Of a stretch of DNA of 64,000 nt, positions 1 to 10,279 are shown piece after piece. Location of the stretch: assembly GCF_947492535.1 (NCBI RefSeq), contig NZ_CANLNH010000011.1, forward strand, positions 1 to 64,000. Reading direction: 5' to 3'. Numbering within the stretch: position 1 is the first letter of the stretch; every line of letters begins with the position of its first letter. The DNA is from an uncultured Dokdonia sp. GTDB lineage: Bacteria > Bacteroidota > Bacteroidia > Flavobacteriales > Flavobacteriaceae. A model generated the notes under the pieces. It worked only from the letters and a program-made list of their open reading frames with translations, did not search any database and had not been told where the DNA came from. The translations under genes were made by a program, and so were the position numbers.

Positions 1-2302
1 ACTGTTCCATCACCACCCGTAGGTTGGGTGATACTCCATGTGCCTTCCGTTGCGCCTCCTCCGATACTTGATCCTACCAAAGTGTAACTTCCAAAGTCGT
101 TACATAATGCAATGTCATCACCTGCAGCAACCGTAGGCTCTTCATTTATCGTTAATGCTACCGTATCTACCGCTGGACTCGATGAACATGCGCCCGTAGC
201 CGTTACTGTCTTGGTAAGGGTCACTACACCTGCGGAAATATCTAATGTACTTGGCGTATATACTGGATTGTCGATCGTAGCATCATCATACGTTCCTGAT
301 CCACTGGTTGTCCAAAGAATCGTTCCATTACTAGAGCTTCCACCTGTAACTGTATACATCCCATTTGAACAAATACTCGCCGTGGCTGGTCCTGCATCTA
401 CCGTAGGTGCTTCCTCCACTGTAATCGTTACTGTATCTGTCGCTGGTGTACATGGCGCCGTAGCATCTGTAGTTAAAGTAAGTACATATACCCCTGCTAC
501 CGTAGCACTAAATGTTGCCGTATCTGGGGTCGTCGTTGCTGTCAATGGAGTGACTGTTCCATCACCACCCGTAGGTTGTGTGATACTCCATGTGCCTTCC
601 GTTGCGCCTCCTCCAATACTTGATCCTACCAAAGTGTAACTTCCAAAGTCGTTACATAATGCAATGTCATCACCTGCAGCAACCGTAGGCTCCTCATTTA
701 TCGTTAAGGATATATCATCACTGAAAAAACTAGAAGAGCAAGCTCCTATTCCCTTTACTGTCTTGGTTAACGTAATCATCCCTGCTGTGATATCTAATGC
801 GCTTGGAGTATACACAGGATTATCAATAGTAGTATTATTAAAGATACCACTACCGCTAGTTGTCCAAGATATCGTACCATTACTCGAGCTTCCGCCTGTT
901 ACCGTGTACATCTCGTCTGAACAAATACTCGCAGTGGCTGGTCCTGCATCTACCGTAGGTGCTTCCTCCACTGTAATCGTTACTGTATCTGTCGCTGGCG
1001 TACATGGCGCCGTAGCATCTGTAGTTAAAGTAAGTACATATACCCCTGCTACCGTAGCACTGAATGTCGCTGTATCTGGAGATGCCGTCGCCGTTATTGG
1101 GCTTACTGTTCCATCACCACCCGTAGGTTGGGTGATACTCCATGTGCCTTCCGTTGCGCCTCCTCCGATACTTGATCCTACCAAAGTGTAACTTCCAAAG
1201 TCGTTACATAATGCAATGTCATCACCTGCAGCAACCGTAGGCTCCTCATTTATCGTTAATGCTACCGTATCTACCGCTGGACTCGATGAACATGCACCCG
1301 TAGCTGTTACTGTCTTGGTAAGGGTCACTACACCTGAGGATATATCTAAATCACTTGGCGTATATACTGGATTGTCGATCGTAGCATCATCATACGTTCC
1401 TGATCCACTGGTTGTCCAAAGAATCGTTCCATTACTAGAGCTTCCGCCTGTTACCGTATACATCTCATCTGAACAAATACTCGCAGTGGCTGGTCCTGCA
1501 TCTACCGTAGGTGCTTCCTCCACTGTAATCGTTACTGTATCTGTCGCTGGCGTACATGGCGCTGTAGCATCTGTAGTTAAAGTAAGTACATATACCCCTG
1601 CTACCGTAGCACTAAATGTTGCCGTATCTGGGGTCGTTGTAGCCGTAGTTGGACTCACTGTTCCATCACCACCCGTAGGTTGGGTGATACTCCATGTGCC
1701 TTCCGTTGCGCCTCCTCCGATACTTGATCCTACCAAAGTGTAACTTCCAAAGTCGTTACATAATGCAATGTCATCACCTGCAGCAACCGTAGGCTCCTCA
1801 TTTATCGTTAATGCTACCGTATCTACCGCTGGACTCGTTGCACATGCGCCCGTAGCTGTTACTGTCTTGGTAAGGGTCACTACACCTGCGGAAATATCTA
1901 ATGTACTTGGCGTATATACTGGATTGTCGATCGTAGCATCATCATACGTTCCTGATCCACTGGTTGTCCAAAGAATCGTTCCATTACTAGAGCTTCCACC
2001 TGTAACTGTATACATCCCATTTGAACAAATACTCGCCGTGGCTGGCCCTGCATCTACCGTAGGTGCTTCCTCCACTGTAATCGTTACTGTATCTGTCGCT
2101 GGAGTACATGGCGCCGTAGCATCTGTAGTTAAAGTAAGTACATATACCCCTGCTACCGTAGCACTGAATGTCGCTGTATCTGGAGATGCCGTCGCCGTTA
2201 TTGGGCTTACTGTTCCATCACCACCCGTAGGTTGGGTGATACTCCATGTGCCTTCCGTTGCGCCTCCTCCGATACTTGATCCTACCAAAGTGTAACTTCC
2301 AA
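1..2302 (-). repeat. 552-bp (184-aa) tandem repeat array inside adhesin
   Basis: About 4.2 copies of a 552-bp unit, anchored by the same sequence at 112, 664, 1216 and 1768. The unit is an exact multiple of three, so it adds 184 residues per copy, probably two Ig-like domains. Copies are nearly identical over most of their length. The second copy carries a divergent block at about 706-890, and short variants are shuffled between copies, which suggests gene conversion or unequal exchange. Confidence 0.95.
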
Positions 2303-5300
2303 AATCACTACATAAGGCTATATTATCGCCTGCCTCTACCGTTGGAATCTCTTGTACAACAACATTTATTGGAAGCTCATCCGTACAACCGTTTGTAGTA
2401 GTTGCTAAAATATAATACGTTGTTGTAACTGTTGGACTTACCGTACTATTTGTCAATTCATTCCCTAGCATTGCTGGTGTAGCACTATGATACGTAATAC
2501 TCGCACTAGTGCTATTAGCATCCGTTATGGTTACTGTTGTTAAATCAAAACTATCACCAGAACATATAGTAGGAGTATCTGTAGTATTGATATCTGGAAC
2601 TTGATTGACAGTTAATGTAACTGGAAGTTCATCTATACAACCATCTGTGGTAGTTGCTAAAATATAATACGTTGTTGTAACTATTGGACTTACCGTACTA
2701 TTTGTCAATTCATTCCCTACCATTGCTGGTGTAGCACCATGATACGTAATACTCGCACTAGTGCTATTAGCATCCGTTATGGTTATTGTTGTTAAATCAA
2801 AACTATCACCAGAACATACCGATGGGGTATCTGTAGTACTGATATCTGGAACTTGATTGACAGTTAATGTAACTACGGTAGCAGCACTCTCACAACTAAT
2901 CGTTTGTGTAACATATACTGTTGTCATACCAACCACTGTATTCAAAAAATTTAATTCAGCAATTGTAGGAGCAGCAGGATTAACAGTACTAATAGGCATT
3001 GTCAAAGCAGCATCACTATACCACTGTAATGCTGTTCCTGTAGCGGTAGGTGCTGTAATAGTTTCTCCAATACAATAAGTATCTGGATTGAAAGTAACAG
3101 ATGGCGCACTCGGAGGAGTACAACCTGTACTAATGGTAACAGTAACTGTAAACGGAACAGGAGTGGAAATACAACCTGTTGAAGAATTTATAACGGTAAT
3201 TGTTCCATTGTAAACACCAGGAGTTGCTCCACCAGGAATCGTTAGTACAATAGGAGAAGATGGTAGACTGGTTGGTGTTGTAATATCAACAAATCCTTCT
3301 GCATTTGCAGCTGTATCAAAATCAATAAGATATTGATCAGGGCTATTCGTTGTAGACGTATAAGGTAAATTGGCTGTAGTGGTTCCTGAACTAACTGTTG
3401 GATTTGTTCCTAAGGTGATAGTAGGAGAATTTGTATTTGTCAATGTGATTGGTCCAACAATTGTATTTGATTGACACCCCATAGCATCTGTTACTGAAAT
3501 GTTTGTATAGTCTCCAGCTTCTAAACCATTAACTTGTATTTCAGATGTCCCAGTAGTTATATTTTGTGTAGGTTGTGCAACTCCATTAAAACTATATGAA
3601 ACATCATAAGTTCCTGGAGTAACACCTGTTATAATTATAGTTCCGTTTGGTGTTATACAACTTGTCGGGTTTATATGTGTTCCTTCTCCAATAATAGGAG
3701 CTCCTGGGTCGCTTAATATAGCGCTTACTATATTAGAATCACATCCATTAAGTGTAACTATAATATTTGAATAAGAACTTGCTGCAAGGCCTGTAATTTC
3801 AAATTCGCCACTAGCATTTGAAGTAAAGCTACCTGCATTTACAGTGGTACTATTATCGTCGTAAATAAGATTATCATATAACGTAGAAGGGCTTAAACCA
3901 CTTAATGTAATAATTCCATCAGTACCTCCACAACTAGTAGGGCTTGTTGAAGAAATTGAAATAACAGGAACGCTATTTACAACAATAGTAAAGACCTCTG
4001 GCGAACTTTCACATTCTATAGAATTAGAATTTTTTATAGTAAAAGATCCAGTATATGTACCCGCAGGAATTCCTGAAGGGATACTTAGCGTAATTGGGCT
4101 AGTAAAATTAGTATCATCTATGATATCTGAAAAACCTTCAGTTTCTGCAGCCATATCATAATCTATACTATAACTAATTGCTGGACCATTAGCGATTATT
4201 AAATACGCTAAATCAACCGAAGTATCTCCTTCACAAACATCTAGCATATTTGATGTTAAATCTATTTCTGGTAATACATTAACCGTAACATCAATAGGAG
4301 GTGATAATATTGTTTCACATAAAATTCCTCCTATTCGTTGTGCATTTACAGTAATACTAGTAATTGAAGTTGTTAAAGGAAATGTTGTCAAAACAAGTGC
4401 AGAACCGTCTCCTAATGCAGCAGGCCCTACTCCATTTCCAGCTTGATCAATTAGCTCATATACCACTAAATTTTCTGTGGTAGTTATTTCAAATGTAATC
4501 GTATCTCCTTCACAAATAACCGTGGTGGTGGTTGCGCTGAAACTCTGATTAACTGGCAATCTACACCCTATGATAGGTCCTGTTACTAAATTACTTTCAC
4601 ATAACATCCCATTTTGAACTGTAACAGCTACTTCACCTCCAGCATATAAAACATCAAATCCTGCACTTGCAGCATCTAAACCAGTAATTGTCCACATGCC
4701 TCCAGAAGCCATAGCTGTAAAACCCGGGATTATAGTATCATCTATATATAATTGAATAATACTTCCATCTGGTGCTGTTGTGGTACCAGATACGCTAGCA
4801 TCACCTTCTTCTAATGGAGTTGTATCTATTGTAGCAGTATCTGTTGTTTGGCTAAACACTTGAACTTCATTAGACAAATCACTTTCTAAATCCCCAGTAT
4901 TAGTTGCTGTGGCGGCTATATAATTTCCTACAGGAATTGAGAGTCCTGTCACCGTCCAACTCCCATCAGTTGCTACAATAGTTGTCCCAATTGAAGTTCC
5001 TATTGCCACAGGGGAAGTGGTAGATGTATATATATTTATTGTAGCTCCTATTTCAGATGACGTCCCGCTGACTTCATTAATGAATCCTGTAGATGTACAA
5101 AATGTCCCTTCAATAATTGGGGCTATTGATTGTGTTTGTACTGAAATAGCTACTGATTCTTGAGGACATTCTCCAACTTCTTGGTTAAATACAGAAATAC
5201 TATCACCAGCCATTAAACCAGAAATACCTGATATAGACCAAGTAGTTCCCGAAGTAGTTGTCATAAAAGTTGTAACAACACCATTTATATATAAAGTTAT

Positions 5301-6881
5301 TGTAGCTGTGCCTGATGGAGCTGCATCTAATGTTCCGGTTATTATAGAGGTAGTTTCTAAAATAGGGGATGTAGTAATGGTAGGTAATTGAGATGGAGTT
5401 CCTGTTATACATATAAATGGAGAGGCATTGGACTCACAATTGCCCGGTTCTTGAACTGTATAATAATAGATTCCCGATAAGGGAGAACCACAATTTCCTC
5501 CTTGATTACAATTTCCTGTATTAAAATTACCATTACAACTAAAAGCATATTCTCCTGTTGTTCCATTTTCTACTGCTGTACCTACAAGTCCTGTTACTGT
5601 ATTATAAAATCGAATCGTTGCGCCACTAGGCAAACCCGTCACTACAATTCTTCTATCACTTGAACAAAACAGATTTGCTGCTATTGGAGTTGGAGAACAG
5701 ACTGCTCCTACAGTAGTCGCATTACAGACATCTGTAGATTCTGATTTTTCTTCAGTACCTGTAGCCATTGCAACAGCTTCTGTTACTAAAGTTGTTGCCG
5801 TAAAAATTTCATTAGCCACGAAAGGAGCCAATCCAGATAATGTCCATGTTCCTCCTGAAACTGTAGTTGTAATTGGTTCTGGGTTCCCATCTCTATATAC
5901 AGTAATTGTAGCTCCATCCACTTCTGTAGATGTACCAGAGATCGAAGTTGCACCAACGGCTAAGGGACCTGTAATTGTTGGACAATTTGCTCTTGGCGCT
6001 AATCCATCGATAATTTCATCAATGGGAGTAGGTGGAAAAATATCAATTACTTCCTCAAAAATTGTATCATCAGTTCCAGTTTGATCATCAACACCAGATA
6101 CATCTGACAGACTGTTCCCTAATGCTGAATTAGGGTTAATGACTGTCGCTCCAACCATTCGTAACGGCGTAGAAGTAGTGATACCCGGAAACGCAGTCGT
6201 TATATCTGCAAAAGGAATATAGAAATCATAAAAGAAATCATCATCTCCACATATTTCTGAAAGAGCAATCGATTTTTGAGCAAAATCATCAAATGGCCTA
6301 TCCACTGTATGATCTCCTATTTCTGTACCAGAAGTTGCGCCATCAACATCAAAAAGAGCTACACCAAAATTGGTTAATAATACTATTTCAATTTCAAATC
6401 CTGGATTTCCAGGCACAGCATTTGGATCGGCATCGGGACCAGAAAATCCAAAGCTTTCGTCAGTATCGATCAATATAGAATACCCTTTTGAATTACTAGC
6501 AGCACCACCTAGCCTGAAACGAAATAATAAATTATCACTGGCATCTAAATAGGAATATGTAGAATTATTATCTGCAGATCTCACTAAATCTGTAAATCCG
6601 CAGCTAGGTCCTGGACCTAAATCGCTATCTGGCTCACCAGCTCCTACACTTGGAAAACCAACATATGGGATTTCACTTTCTGTTTCATCATCAGACATAA
6701 ATCCAGCATTGGTAGCAGAGGTATAACCATCTCCATTAGGATCTAATATAGGTTGACCAGCGCCTGCCGGATCAAATATTAACCCTTTAGTCTGTCCATA
6801 AAAATTAAATGACGCACTTAAAAATAAGAAAAAGGCAAAACAATACCTTTTTAAAATTATACCATAAGTAGTTTTTTTCAT
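1..6881 (-). CDS. Giant secreted repeat adhesin (5' part, runs off left edge)
   Basis: One uninterrupted minus-strand reading frame runs from an ATG at 6881 to the window edge (2293 codons, no stop), so the C-terminus is missing. The first ~35 residues look like a signal peptide (KKTTYGIILKRYCFAFF, ending near NFYGQ). It is followed by an N-terminal domain beginning LIFDPAGAGQPILDPNGDGY, seen in large Flavobacteriaceae surface proteins. The rest is a long series of Ig/PKD-like beta repeats rich in Thr, Ser and Gly, each with paired Cys (for example NPDTYCIGETI). Two tandem arrays lie near the left edge. By family this should be an outer-surface adhesin, probably exported by the type IX system, whose C-terminal signal would lie outside the window. 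No Shine-Dalgarno is evident at the start. Confidence 0.88.
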   Translation of the reverse strand, partial: MKKTTYGIILKRYCFAFFLFLSASFNFYGQTKGLIFDPAGAGQPILDPNGDGYTSATNAGFMSDDETESEIPYVGFPSVGAGEPDSDLGPGPSCGFTDLVRSADNNSTYSYLDASDNLLFRFRLGGAASNSKGYSILIDTDESFGFSGPDADPNAVPGNPGFEIEIVLLTNFGVALFDVDGATSGTEIGDHTVDRPFDDFAQKSIALSEICGDDDFFYDFYIPFADITTAFPGITTSTPLRMVGATVINPNSALGNSLSDVSGVDDQTGTDDTIFEEVIDIFPPTPIDEIIDGLAPRANCPTITGPLAVGATSISGTSTEVDGATITVYRDGNPEPITTTVSGGTWTLSGLAPFVANEIFTATTLVTEAVAMATGTEEKSESTDVCNATTVGAVCSPTPIAANLFCSSDRRIVVTGLPSGATIRFYNTVTGLVGTAVENGTTGEYAFSCNGNFNTGNCNQGGNCGSPLSGIYYYTVQEPGNCESNASPFICITGTPSQLPTITTSPILETTSIITGTLDAAPSGTATITLYINGVVTTFMTTTSGTTWSISGISGLMAGDSISVFNQEVGECPQESVAISVQTQSIAPIIEGTFCTSTGFINEVSGTSSEIGATINIYTSTTSPVAIGTSIGTTIVATDGSWTVTGLSIPVGNYIAATATNTGDLESDLSNEVQVFSQTTDTATIDTTPLEEGDASVSGTTTAPDGSIIQLYIDDTIIPGFTAMASGGMWTITGLDAASAGFDVLYAGGEVAVTVQNGMLCESNLVTGPIIGCRLPVNQSFSATTTTVICEGDTITFEITTTENLVVYELIDQAGNGVGPAALGDGSALVLTTFPLTTSITSITVNAQRIGGILCETILSPPIDVTVNVLPEIDLTSNMLDVCEGDTSVDLAYLIIANGPAISYSIDYDMAAETEGFSDIIDDTNFTSPITLSIPSGIPAGTYTGSFTIKNSNSIECESSPEVFTIVVNSVPVISISSTSPTSCGGTDGIITLSGLSPSTLYDNLIYDDNSTTVNAGSFTSNASGEFEITGLAASSYSNIIVTLNGCDSNIVSAILSDPGAPIIGEGTHINPTSCITPNGTIIITGVTPGTYDVSYSFNGVAQPTQNITTGTSEIQVNGLEAGDYTNISVTDAMGCQSNTIVGPITLTNTNSPTITLGTNPTVSSGTTTANLPYTSTTNSPDQYLIDFDTAANAEGFVDITTPTSLPSSPIVLTIPGGATPGVYNGTITVINSSTGCISTPVPFTVTVTISTGCTPPSAPSVTFNPDTYCIGETITAPTATGTALQWYSDAALTMPISTVNPAAPTIAELNFLNTVVGMTTVYVTQTISCESAATVVTLTVNQVPDISTTDTPSVCSGDSFDLTTITITDANSTSASITYHGATPAMVGNELTNSTVSPIVTTTYYILATTTDGCIDELPVTLTVNQVPDINTTDTPTICSGDSFDLTTVTITDANSTSASITYHSATPAMLGNELTNSTVSPTVTTTYYILATTTNGCTDELPINVVVQEIPTVEAGDNIALCSDFGSYTLVGSSIGGGATEGTWSITQPTGGDGTVSPITATASPDTATFSATVAGVYVLTLTTDATAPCTPATDTVTITVEEAPTVDAGPATASICSNGMYTVTGGSSSNGTILWTTSGSGTYDDATIDNPVYTPSTLDISAGVVTLTKTVTATGACATSPAVDTVALTINEEPTVAAGDDIALCNDFGSYTLVGSSIGGGATEGTWSITQPTGGDGTVSPTTATTTPDTATFSATVAGVYVLTLTTDATAPCTPATDTVTITVEEAPTVDAGPATASICSDEMYTVTGGSSSNGTILWTTSGSGTYDDATIDNPVYTPSDLDISSGVVTLTKTVTATGACSSSPAVDTVALTINEEPTVAAGDDIALCNDFGSYTLVGSSIGGGATEGTWSITQPTGGDGTVSPITATASPDTATFSATVAGVYVLTLTTDATAPCTPATDTVTITVEEAPTVDAGPATASICSDEMYTVTGGSSSNGTISWTTSGSGIFNNTTIDNPVYTPSALDITAGMITLTKTVKGIGACSSSFFSDDISLTINEEPTVAAGDDIALCNDFGSYTLVGSSIGGGATEGTWSITQPTGGDGTVTPLTATTTPDTATFSATVAGVYVLTLTTDATAPCTPATDTVTITVEEAPTVDAGPATASICSNGMYTVTGGSSSNGTILWTTSGSGTYDDATIDNPVYTPSTLDISAGVVTLTKTVTATGACSSSPAVDTVALTINEEPTVAAGDDIALCNDFGSYTLVGSSIGGGATEGTWSITQPTGGDGT
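2371..2874 (-). repeat. Two 252-bp (84-aa) tandem repeats in adhesin
   Basis: Two adjacent copies starting at 2371 and 2623 differ at scattered positions and keep the reading frame. The encoded units contain the pair SGDSFDLTT and TTYYILATTT and a Cys near each end, consistent with a single Ig-like domain per unit. They are more diverged than the 552-bp array next to them. Confidence 0.9.
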
Positions 6882-7263
6882 AAGAAAAGCTATATTTTGA
6901 ATAGTATATAAGAATGTGTTTTTAACTTAAATTACCTGTAAAGAAAATTGACTATTTCTTTTTTGTGAGAAAAATCTTTAAATATACTATATGAGTTTTT
7001 GCAATTTTTAACATACTGATTAGCAATTAATTTAAATGTATATAATTATATTCGAAGAGCGAATATATATAACATTATTATTATATTAACGTTTTTAATC
7101 GGTAAAAAATGCCTTTAATCGAAATTTATTTATGCCTAAGTATTAATCACAAGTGCCTTATCAAAGATTAAAAAGTATAGATTTATTATGTTTTTTAAAA
7201 AAAAAGAATAATTGACAATTATTAACTAATGACCTACTTACTCTTATACAAGAGTATTGTCCA
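6882..7263. other. Intergenic region upstream of adhesin gene
   Basis: AT-rich spacer of about 380 bp between the adhesin start and the hairpin element. It should hold the adhesin promoter and 5' leader, but I could not pick out a convincing TAnnTTTG box. No open frame with protein-like composition was seen. Confidence 0.5.
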
Positions 7264-7557
7264 AACCCGTTGTGCATTTTGACAAAACAATTGTCATAGT
7301 ATCCTATCAATCTTCATTATTTTCCTCAAATCCTAAAGGAAGTAATGAAGATTTCTTCGATTTACCCTTCAGAGAGGGGAGAAATCAATTCTTAAAATAA
7401 TTTATAAACCCGTTGTTCATTTAGATGTTTATTACTCTAATTTTTAGTGAAATTTTTAGTTTTCACCTCAACCCTAAAGGAAGAACTAAAAATTTTGTCG
7501 ATATTCCCTTTAGGATTAGGGAAAAATCGATAAAATTTCTTAACATGCACAACGGGT
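7264..7557. repeat. MITE-like inverted-repeat element, compound copy
   Basis: Begins AACCCGTTGTGCAT (7264) and ends ATGCACAACGGGT (7545-7557), with an internal second left end AACCCGTTGTTCAT at about 7407. Inside are hairpins whose loops carry CCTAAAGG or CCTTTAGG, for example arms AATCTTCATTA/TAATGAAGATT and AATTTTTAGTT/AACTAAAAATT. The same ends and loop motifs recur at 10598-10752. It has no coding capacity. It reads as two nested or tandem non-autonomous elements. Confidence 0.75.
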
Positions 7558-8265
7558 ATTAATAAACATTTTTTATGAGTCATTGTAAGTTTGATATAAC
7601 TTAACATAGATTAAATATAAATAACTGTTTAATTTCTTAATCTATTTTTGTAGGAATTTACCGTAACATATTTATAATTAAAATCACTTTTCTAAAATGT
7701 GGCATTATTAAATAGGCTATACCCTAGGTTTGATCCCTAAGAGCTCTACTTTTTGTACAAATTACTGAATATCTGATTTATGCGATTCGATAATGAATTA
7801 AGAAGAAGAACTTAATAGAAGAAATACTACCTTTTGATAGCGTTTTTGTTTTAATACTTTTAGGCAAGAAGTATATCCTAAGCAAAATTGAAGGGAGCCC
7901 AAGAGGAGAATCAAGTCCAAAGGCTCTGGGACTCTGGAATCATTTTTTAACAACAAATCTCCATATTTCAAGCCATATCTAATGTAATCTCCTCAACTTT
8001 CTTTTGCCGTCTTAGAGCTATCTTTCTATGGTCGTGAATTTTATAAGTTCGCCACCACTTCGCTCTCACTGTGTTTGTATATCTCGTTGTACGCTTTCGC
8101 GAAAACAAAAAAGGTCTTACCTCCAAGCGAAGAAAGATTATTTTACAAACTAAATATTAGTTTTTTTACTCAAACTGTTGCACTGTCCCAGAATTTGCGA
8201 GTACAAGTCATTCATATCGGCATCACCAACAATCATAGTAAAGATGCTGTTTACCTATACAAGTA
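7558..8265. other. Long intergenic region, no gene supported
   Basis: About 700 bp with no convincing gene. A 64-codon plus-strand open frame at 8075-8269 includes a repeat-derived AFAK peptide and has no family resemblance, so it is not called. A degenerate copy of the CG-rich palindrome lies at 8093-8106. Confidence 0.5.
8093..8106. repeat. Dispersed palindrome, degenerate copy 1
   Basis: GCTTTCGCGAAAAC, differing from the core GCTTTCGCGAAAGC at one base. The left flank TAC matches the longer form TACGCTTTCGCGAAAGCGTA. Intergenic. Confidence 0.7.
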
Positions 8266-8574
8266 CTAAGTTATATGCTTTCGCGAAAGCGAGATATTAT
8301 GTAAAATACAGCTACAGGTAGAATGGATTTGCTGTTTCTTATTGATTACATCTTCTAAAGGTGGGTATCCCAAAGATATGAGTACGTTTAATACTTCTGA
8401 TACCTGATGCGCAGTTTTAAAATAAAAGGCAACTATTGCTGTTAGCGAGTCTAAGTATACTTGTTCAATCACATCTACTTTTCTAATAGCATCGGAAATC
8501 ATTGGAATGCACTTTTTGTAAAAGGGAGTTTGAACTGGTATTTTAGCAAGTTGGAGCGTTTCTCTTTGATACAT
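8266..8574 (-). CDS. Small protein, possibly HMA/ferredoxin-like fold
   Basis: 102 residues, starting 40 bp after the hydrolase-AraC gene on the same strand, so probably cotranscribed with it. The predicted order of strands and helices (KIPVQTPFYKKCIPMISDAI, then SLTAIVAFYF, then VSEVLNVLISLGYPPLEDV) resembles the beta-alpha-beta-beta-alpha-beta layout of small heavy-metal-associated domains. It lacks a CxxC metal site, so this is a weak structural guess. The last residues (SLSRKHIT) are encoded by a copy of the dispersed palindrome, suggesting that repeat insertion reshaped the 3' end. Confidence 0.6.
   Translation of the reverse strand: MYQRETLQLAKIPVQTPFYKKCIPMISDAIRKVDVIEQVYLDSLTAIVAFYFKTAHQVSEVLNVLISLGYPPLEDVINKKQQIHSTCSCILHNISLSRKHIT
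8277..8290. repeat. Dispersed palindrome, copy 2
   Basis: GCTTTCGCGAAAGC, a perfect 14-bp palindrome at the 3' end of the small gene 8266-8574, where it is read as LSRK rather than AFAKA. Confidence 0.9.
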
Positions 8575-8614
8575 TTTTATCTTTCAAAAATCATAAAAAT
8601 AGATGCTATCTGTT

Positions 8615-10279
8615 TTATGGAGTAGCAATCATATCTGTAGGACTGACTCCAAATTCTTTCTTAAAGCATTTTGAAAAATAAGAAGGGCTTGAAAAACCAA
8701 ATTGAAAGGCAACTTCTGCTACGGTATCTTTATAAAAAAGTAATGCCGTTTTAGCTCTTTTTAGTCGCATAGACGTAATCAATGAACAAAGAGATTTTCC
8801 TGTGACTTCTTTTACTTTTCTTTGTAATTGACGTTCACTTAATGATAAATCTCTACAAAGAGTCTCTATTCCAAAGTCTGTATTATCTAAATTTTGTTCA
8901 ATAACTACTAGTAATTTTTCTAGAAAGCTCTCGTCATTTGGATCACTAATAAGTTCCTGATGTGGTACCTCTTGTATCACTTCGGTTTTACTTTCTGCCA
9001 CGAATAACTCACATATTTTCGTAGATTGATATTTTAAGATAGCGGCAGTTTTAATAAACTTAACATCGCCTCCAGATAGTATATTTTTTACGGTCTGAGA
9101 TACAAGAATTTGATTTAAATGTGCTTGTAAGCGTATGGTTTTTATCATATAAATGTCTTCTGTTGTTAATTGACATCTATCTATGATATTTCCCTCTCGG
9201 GCATACATTCCCATCGTAGAACACAAACCAAATTTTTTGGATTTTTCCAGTAATTGTAAACTACAATTTGCTGCATTTTTGGCAGATGTAAAAGTAGCAA
9301 CAAAATATTCGGTATTCGTTTGTATAAATTGCCCATTATATGCATTAACTAATGTGCATATCCAGTCGGTTTTATATCTTTTATGAGGTATTTTTTCAAT
9401 GTGACCAAATAGCATGGTAATTAAGCCTTTTTTGTAGACATTTCTTTTTGATAATGACCCTATAAAGTCTTTCATTTCTACCAACACTTCTTCTGTATTT
9501 CCAGCCCAAAAAAGATGATCTTCTCCATCAAACTCAACAAATTTTGCATCCTCAATACGCTCTGCAATAAATCTTCCTTCTTCAATCTTTACATCAATAT
9601 CATGAGTACGCTGCATTAAAAGGGTAGGTACTTTGATGTAGGATAAAATATCTGTAATATTTACTTGGGTATTCATCTTTGTAAGTAGCATCGCTGCCGA
9701 AGGACTGGCTCCTGATCTGAAATAACTAGCGAGCCAATTCATAAATGCTGGATCTTTTGCTTTAGAAGGGGCTAATGTTTCTAAATTCATTTGACCGCTT
9801 CCCCAACTATGCTCAATCATATCATATACTCCCTGGCGTTCTTGGTCTGTAGGCGCCCATGGATAGTCTTCTGAATAGCGTCGTTTTGCAAAAATTCCAA
9901 ACGCCATTAATGCCAATACTCGATTGGGATACGTAGCACTGAATAAAGCAGACGCACTTCCTCCTTCTGAATGTCCGAATAAAATCGCTCTTTTAGAATT
10001 AGCTGCATCCATTACTGCTTTGATGTCTTCCATACGCTCTTCCAGTGTGGCATATGACTCCATTCTATCTGAAAGGCCTGTTCCTCGTTTATCAAAGAGG
10101 ATAATTCTAGCTATTTTCCCTAATTCTTCAAAGAAGTGAACTAATTCTGGACATGCCCACATCCAATCTATATTAGAAACCCATCCTGGAATATATACAA
10201 GATCTACGGGACCTGTACCAAATACTTGATAGGCAATATTAACAGTTCCGCATTTTGTGTATTGAATTGGAGGAATCAT
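8615..10279 (-). CDS. Alpha/beta hydrolase - degenerate cyclase-like - AraC HTH fusion regulator
   Basis: 554 residues in three parts. Residues 1-275 are an alpha/beta hydrolase with nucleophile elbow GHSEGG (Ser104), a candidate acid at Asp227 or Asp229, and His255. It resembles the hydrolase module often fused to class III nucleotidyl cyclases (FDKRGTGLSDR, DYPWAPT). Residues about 286-425 align by eye with a class III cyclase domain (TMLFGHIE for TVLFTDIV; TNTEYFVATF for TGDGFLATF; ILVSQTVKNIL), but both metal-binding Asp positions are replaced (His293 and the Asn322-Thr-Glu stretch), so cyclase activity is unlikely. Residues 455-552 are an AraC-type double helix-turn-helix (LSLSERQLQRKVK; VAFQFGFSSPSYFSKCFKKEFG). 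It is likely a ligand- or ester-responsive transcription factor. No membrane segment. Confidence 0.88.
   Translation of the reverse strand: MIPPIQYTKCGTVNIAYQVFGTGPVDLVYIPGWVSNIDWMWACPELVHFFEELGKIARIILFDKRGTGLSDRMESYATLEERMEDIKAVMDAANSKRAILFGHSEGGSASALFSATYPNRVLALMAFGIFAKRRYSEDYPWAPTDQERQGVYDMIEHSWGSGQMNLETLAPSKAKDPAFMNWLASYFRSGASPSAAMLLTKMNTQVNITDILSYIKVPTLLMQRTHDIDVKIEEGRFIAERIEDAKFVEFDGEDHLFWAGNTEEVLVEMKDFIGSLSKRNVYKKGLITMLFGHIEKIPHKRYKTDWICTLVNAYNGQFIQTNTEYFVATFTSAKNAANCSLQLLEKSKKFGLCSTMGMYAREGNIIDRCQLTTEDIYMIKTIRLQAHLNQILVSQTVKNILSGGDVKFIKTAAILKYQSTKICELFVAESKTEVIQEVPHQELISDPNDESFLEKLLVVIEQNLDNTDFGIETLCRDLSLSERQLQRKVKEVTGKSLCSLITSMRLKRAKTALLFYKDTVAEVAFQFGFSSPSYFSKCFKKEFGVSPTDMIATP

Noticed and set aside
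112-2295. Four 175-codon plus-strand open frames, one per 552-bp repeat
   Set aside because: They are antisense shadows of the adhesin repeat; the minus-strand frame is continuous for 2293 codons with a signal peptide and Ig-like features.
5203-5412. 69-codon minus-strand frame rich in Tyr and Asn
   Set aside because: Out of frame with, and fully inside, the adhesin gene; composition is typical of a frame-shifted reading.
7264-7557. CRISPR-like array
   Set aside because: The repeats are inverted ends and hairpin arms, not regularly spaced direct repeats with unique spacers.
8075-8269. 64-codon plus-strand frame with an AFAK peptide
   Set aside because: No family resemblance; the AFAK peptide comes from a degenerate palindrome in an otherwise noncoding spacer.
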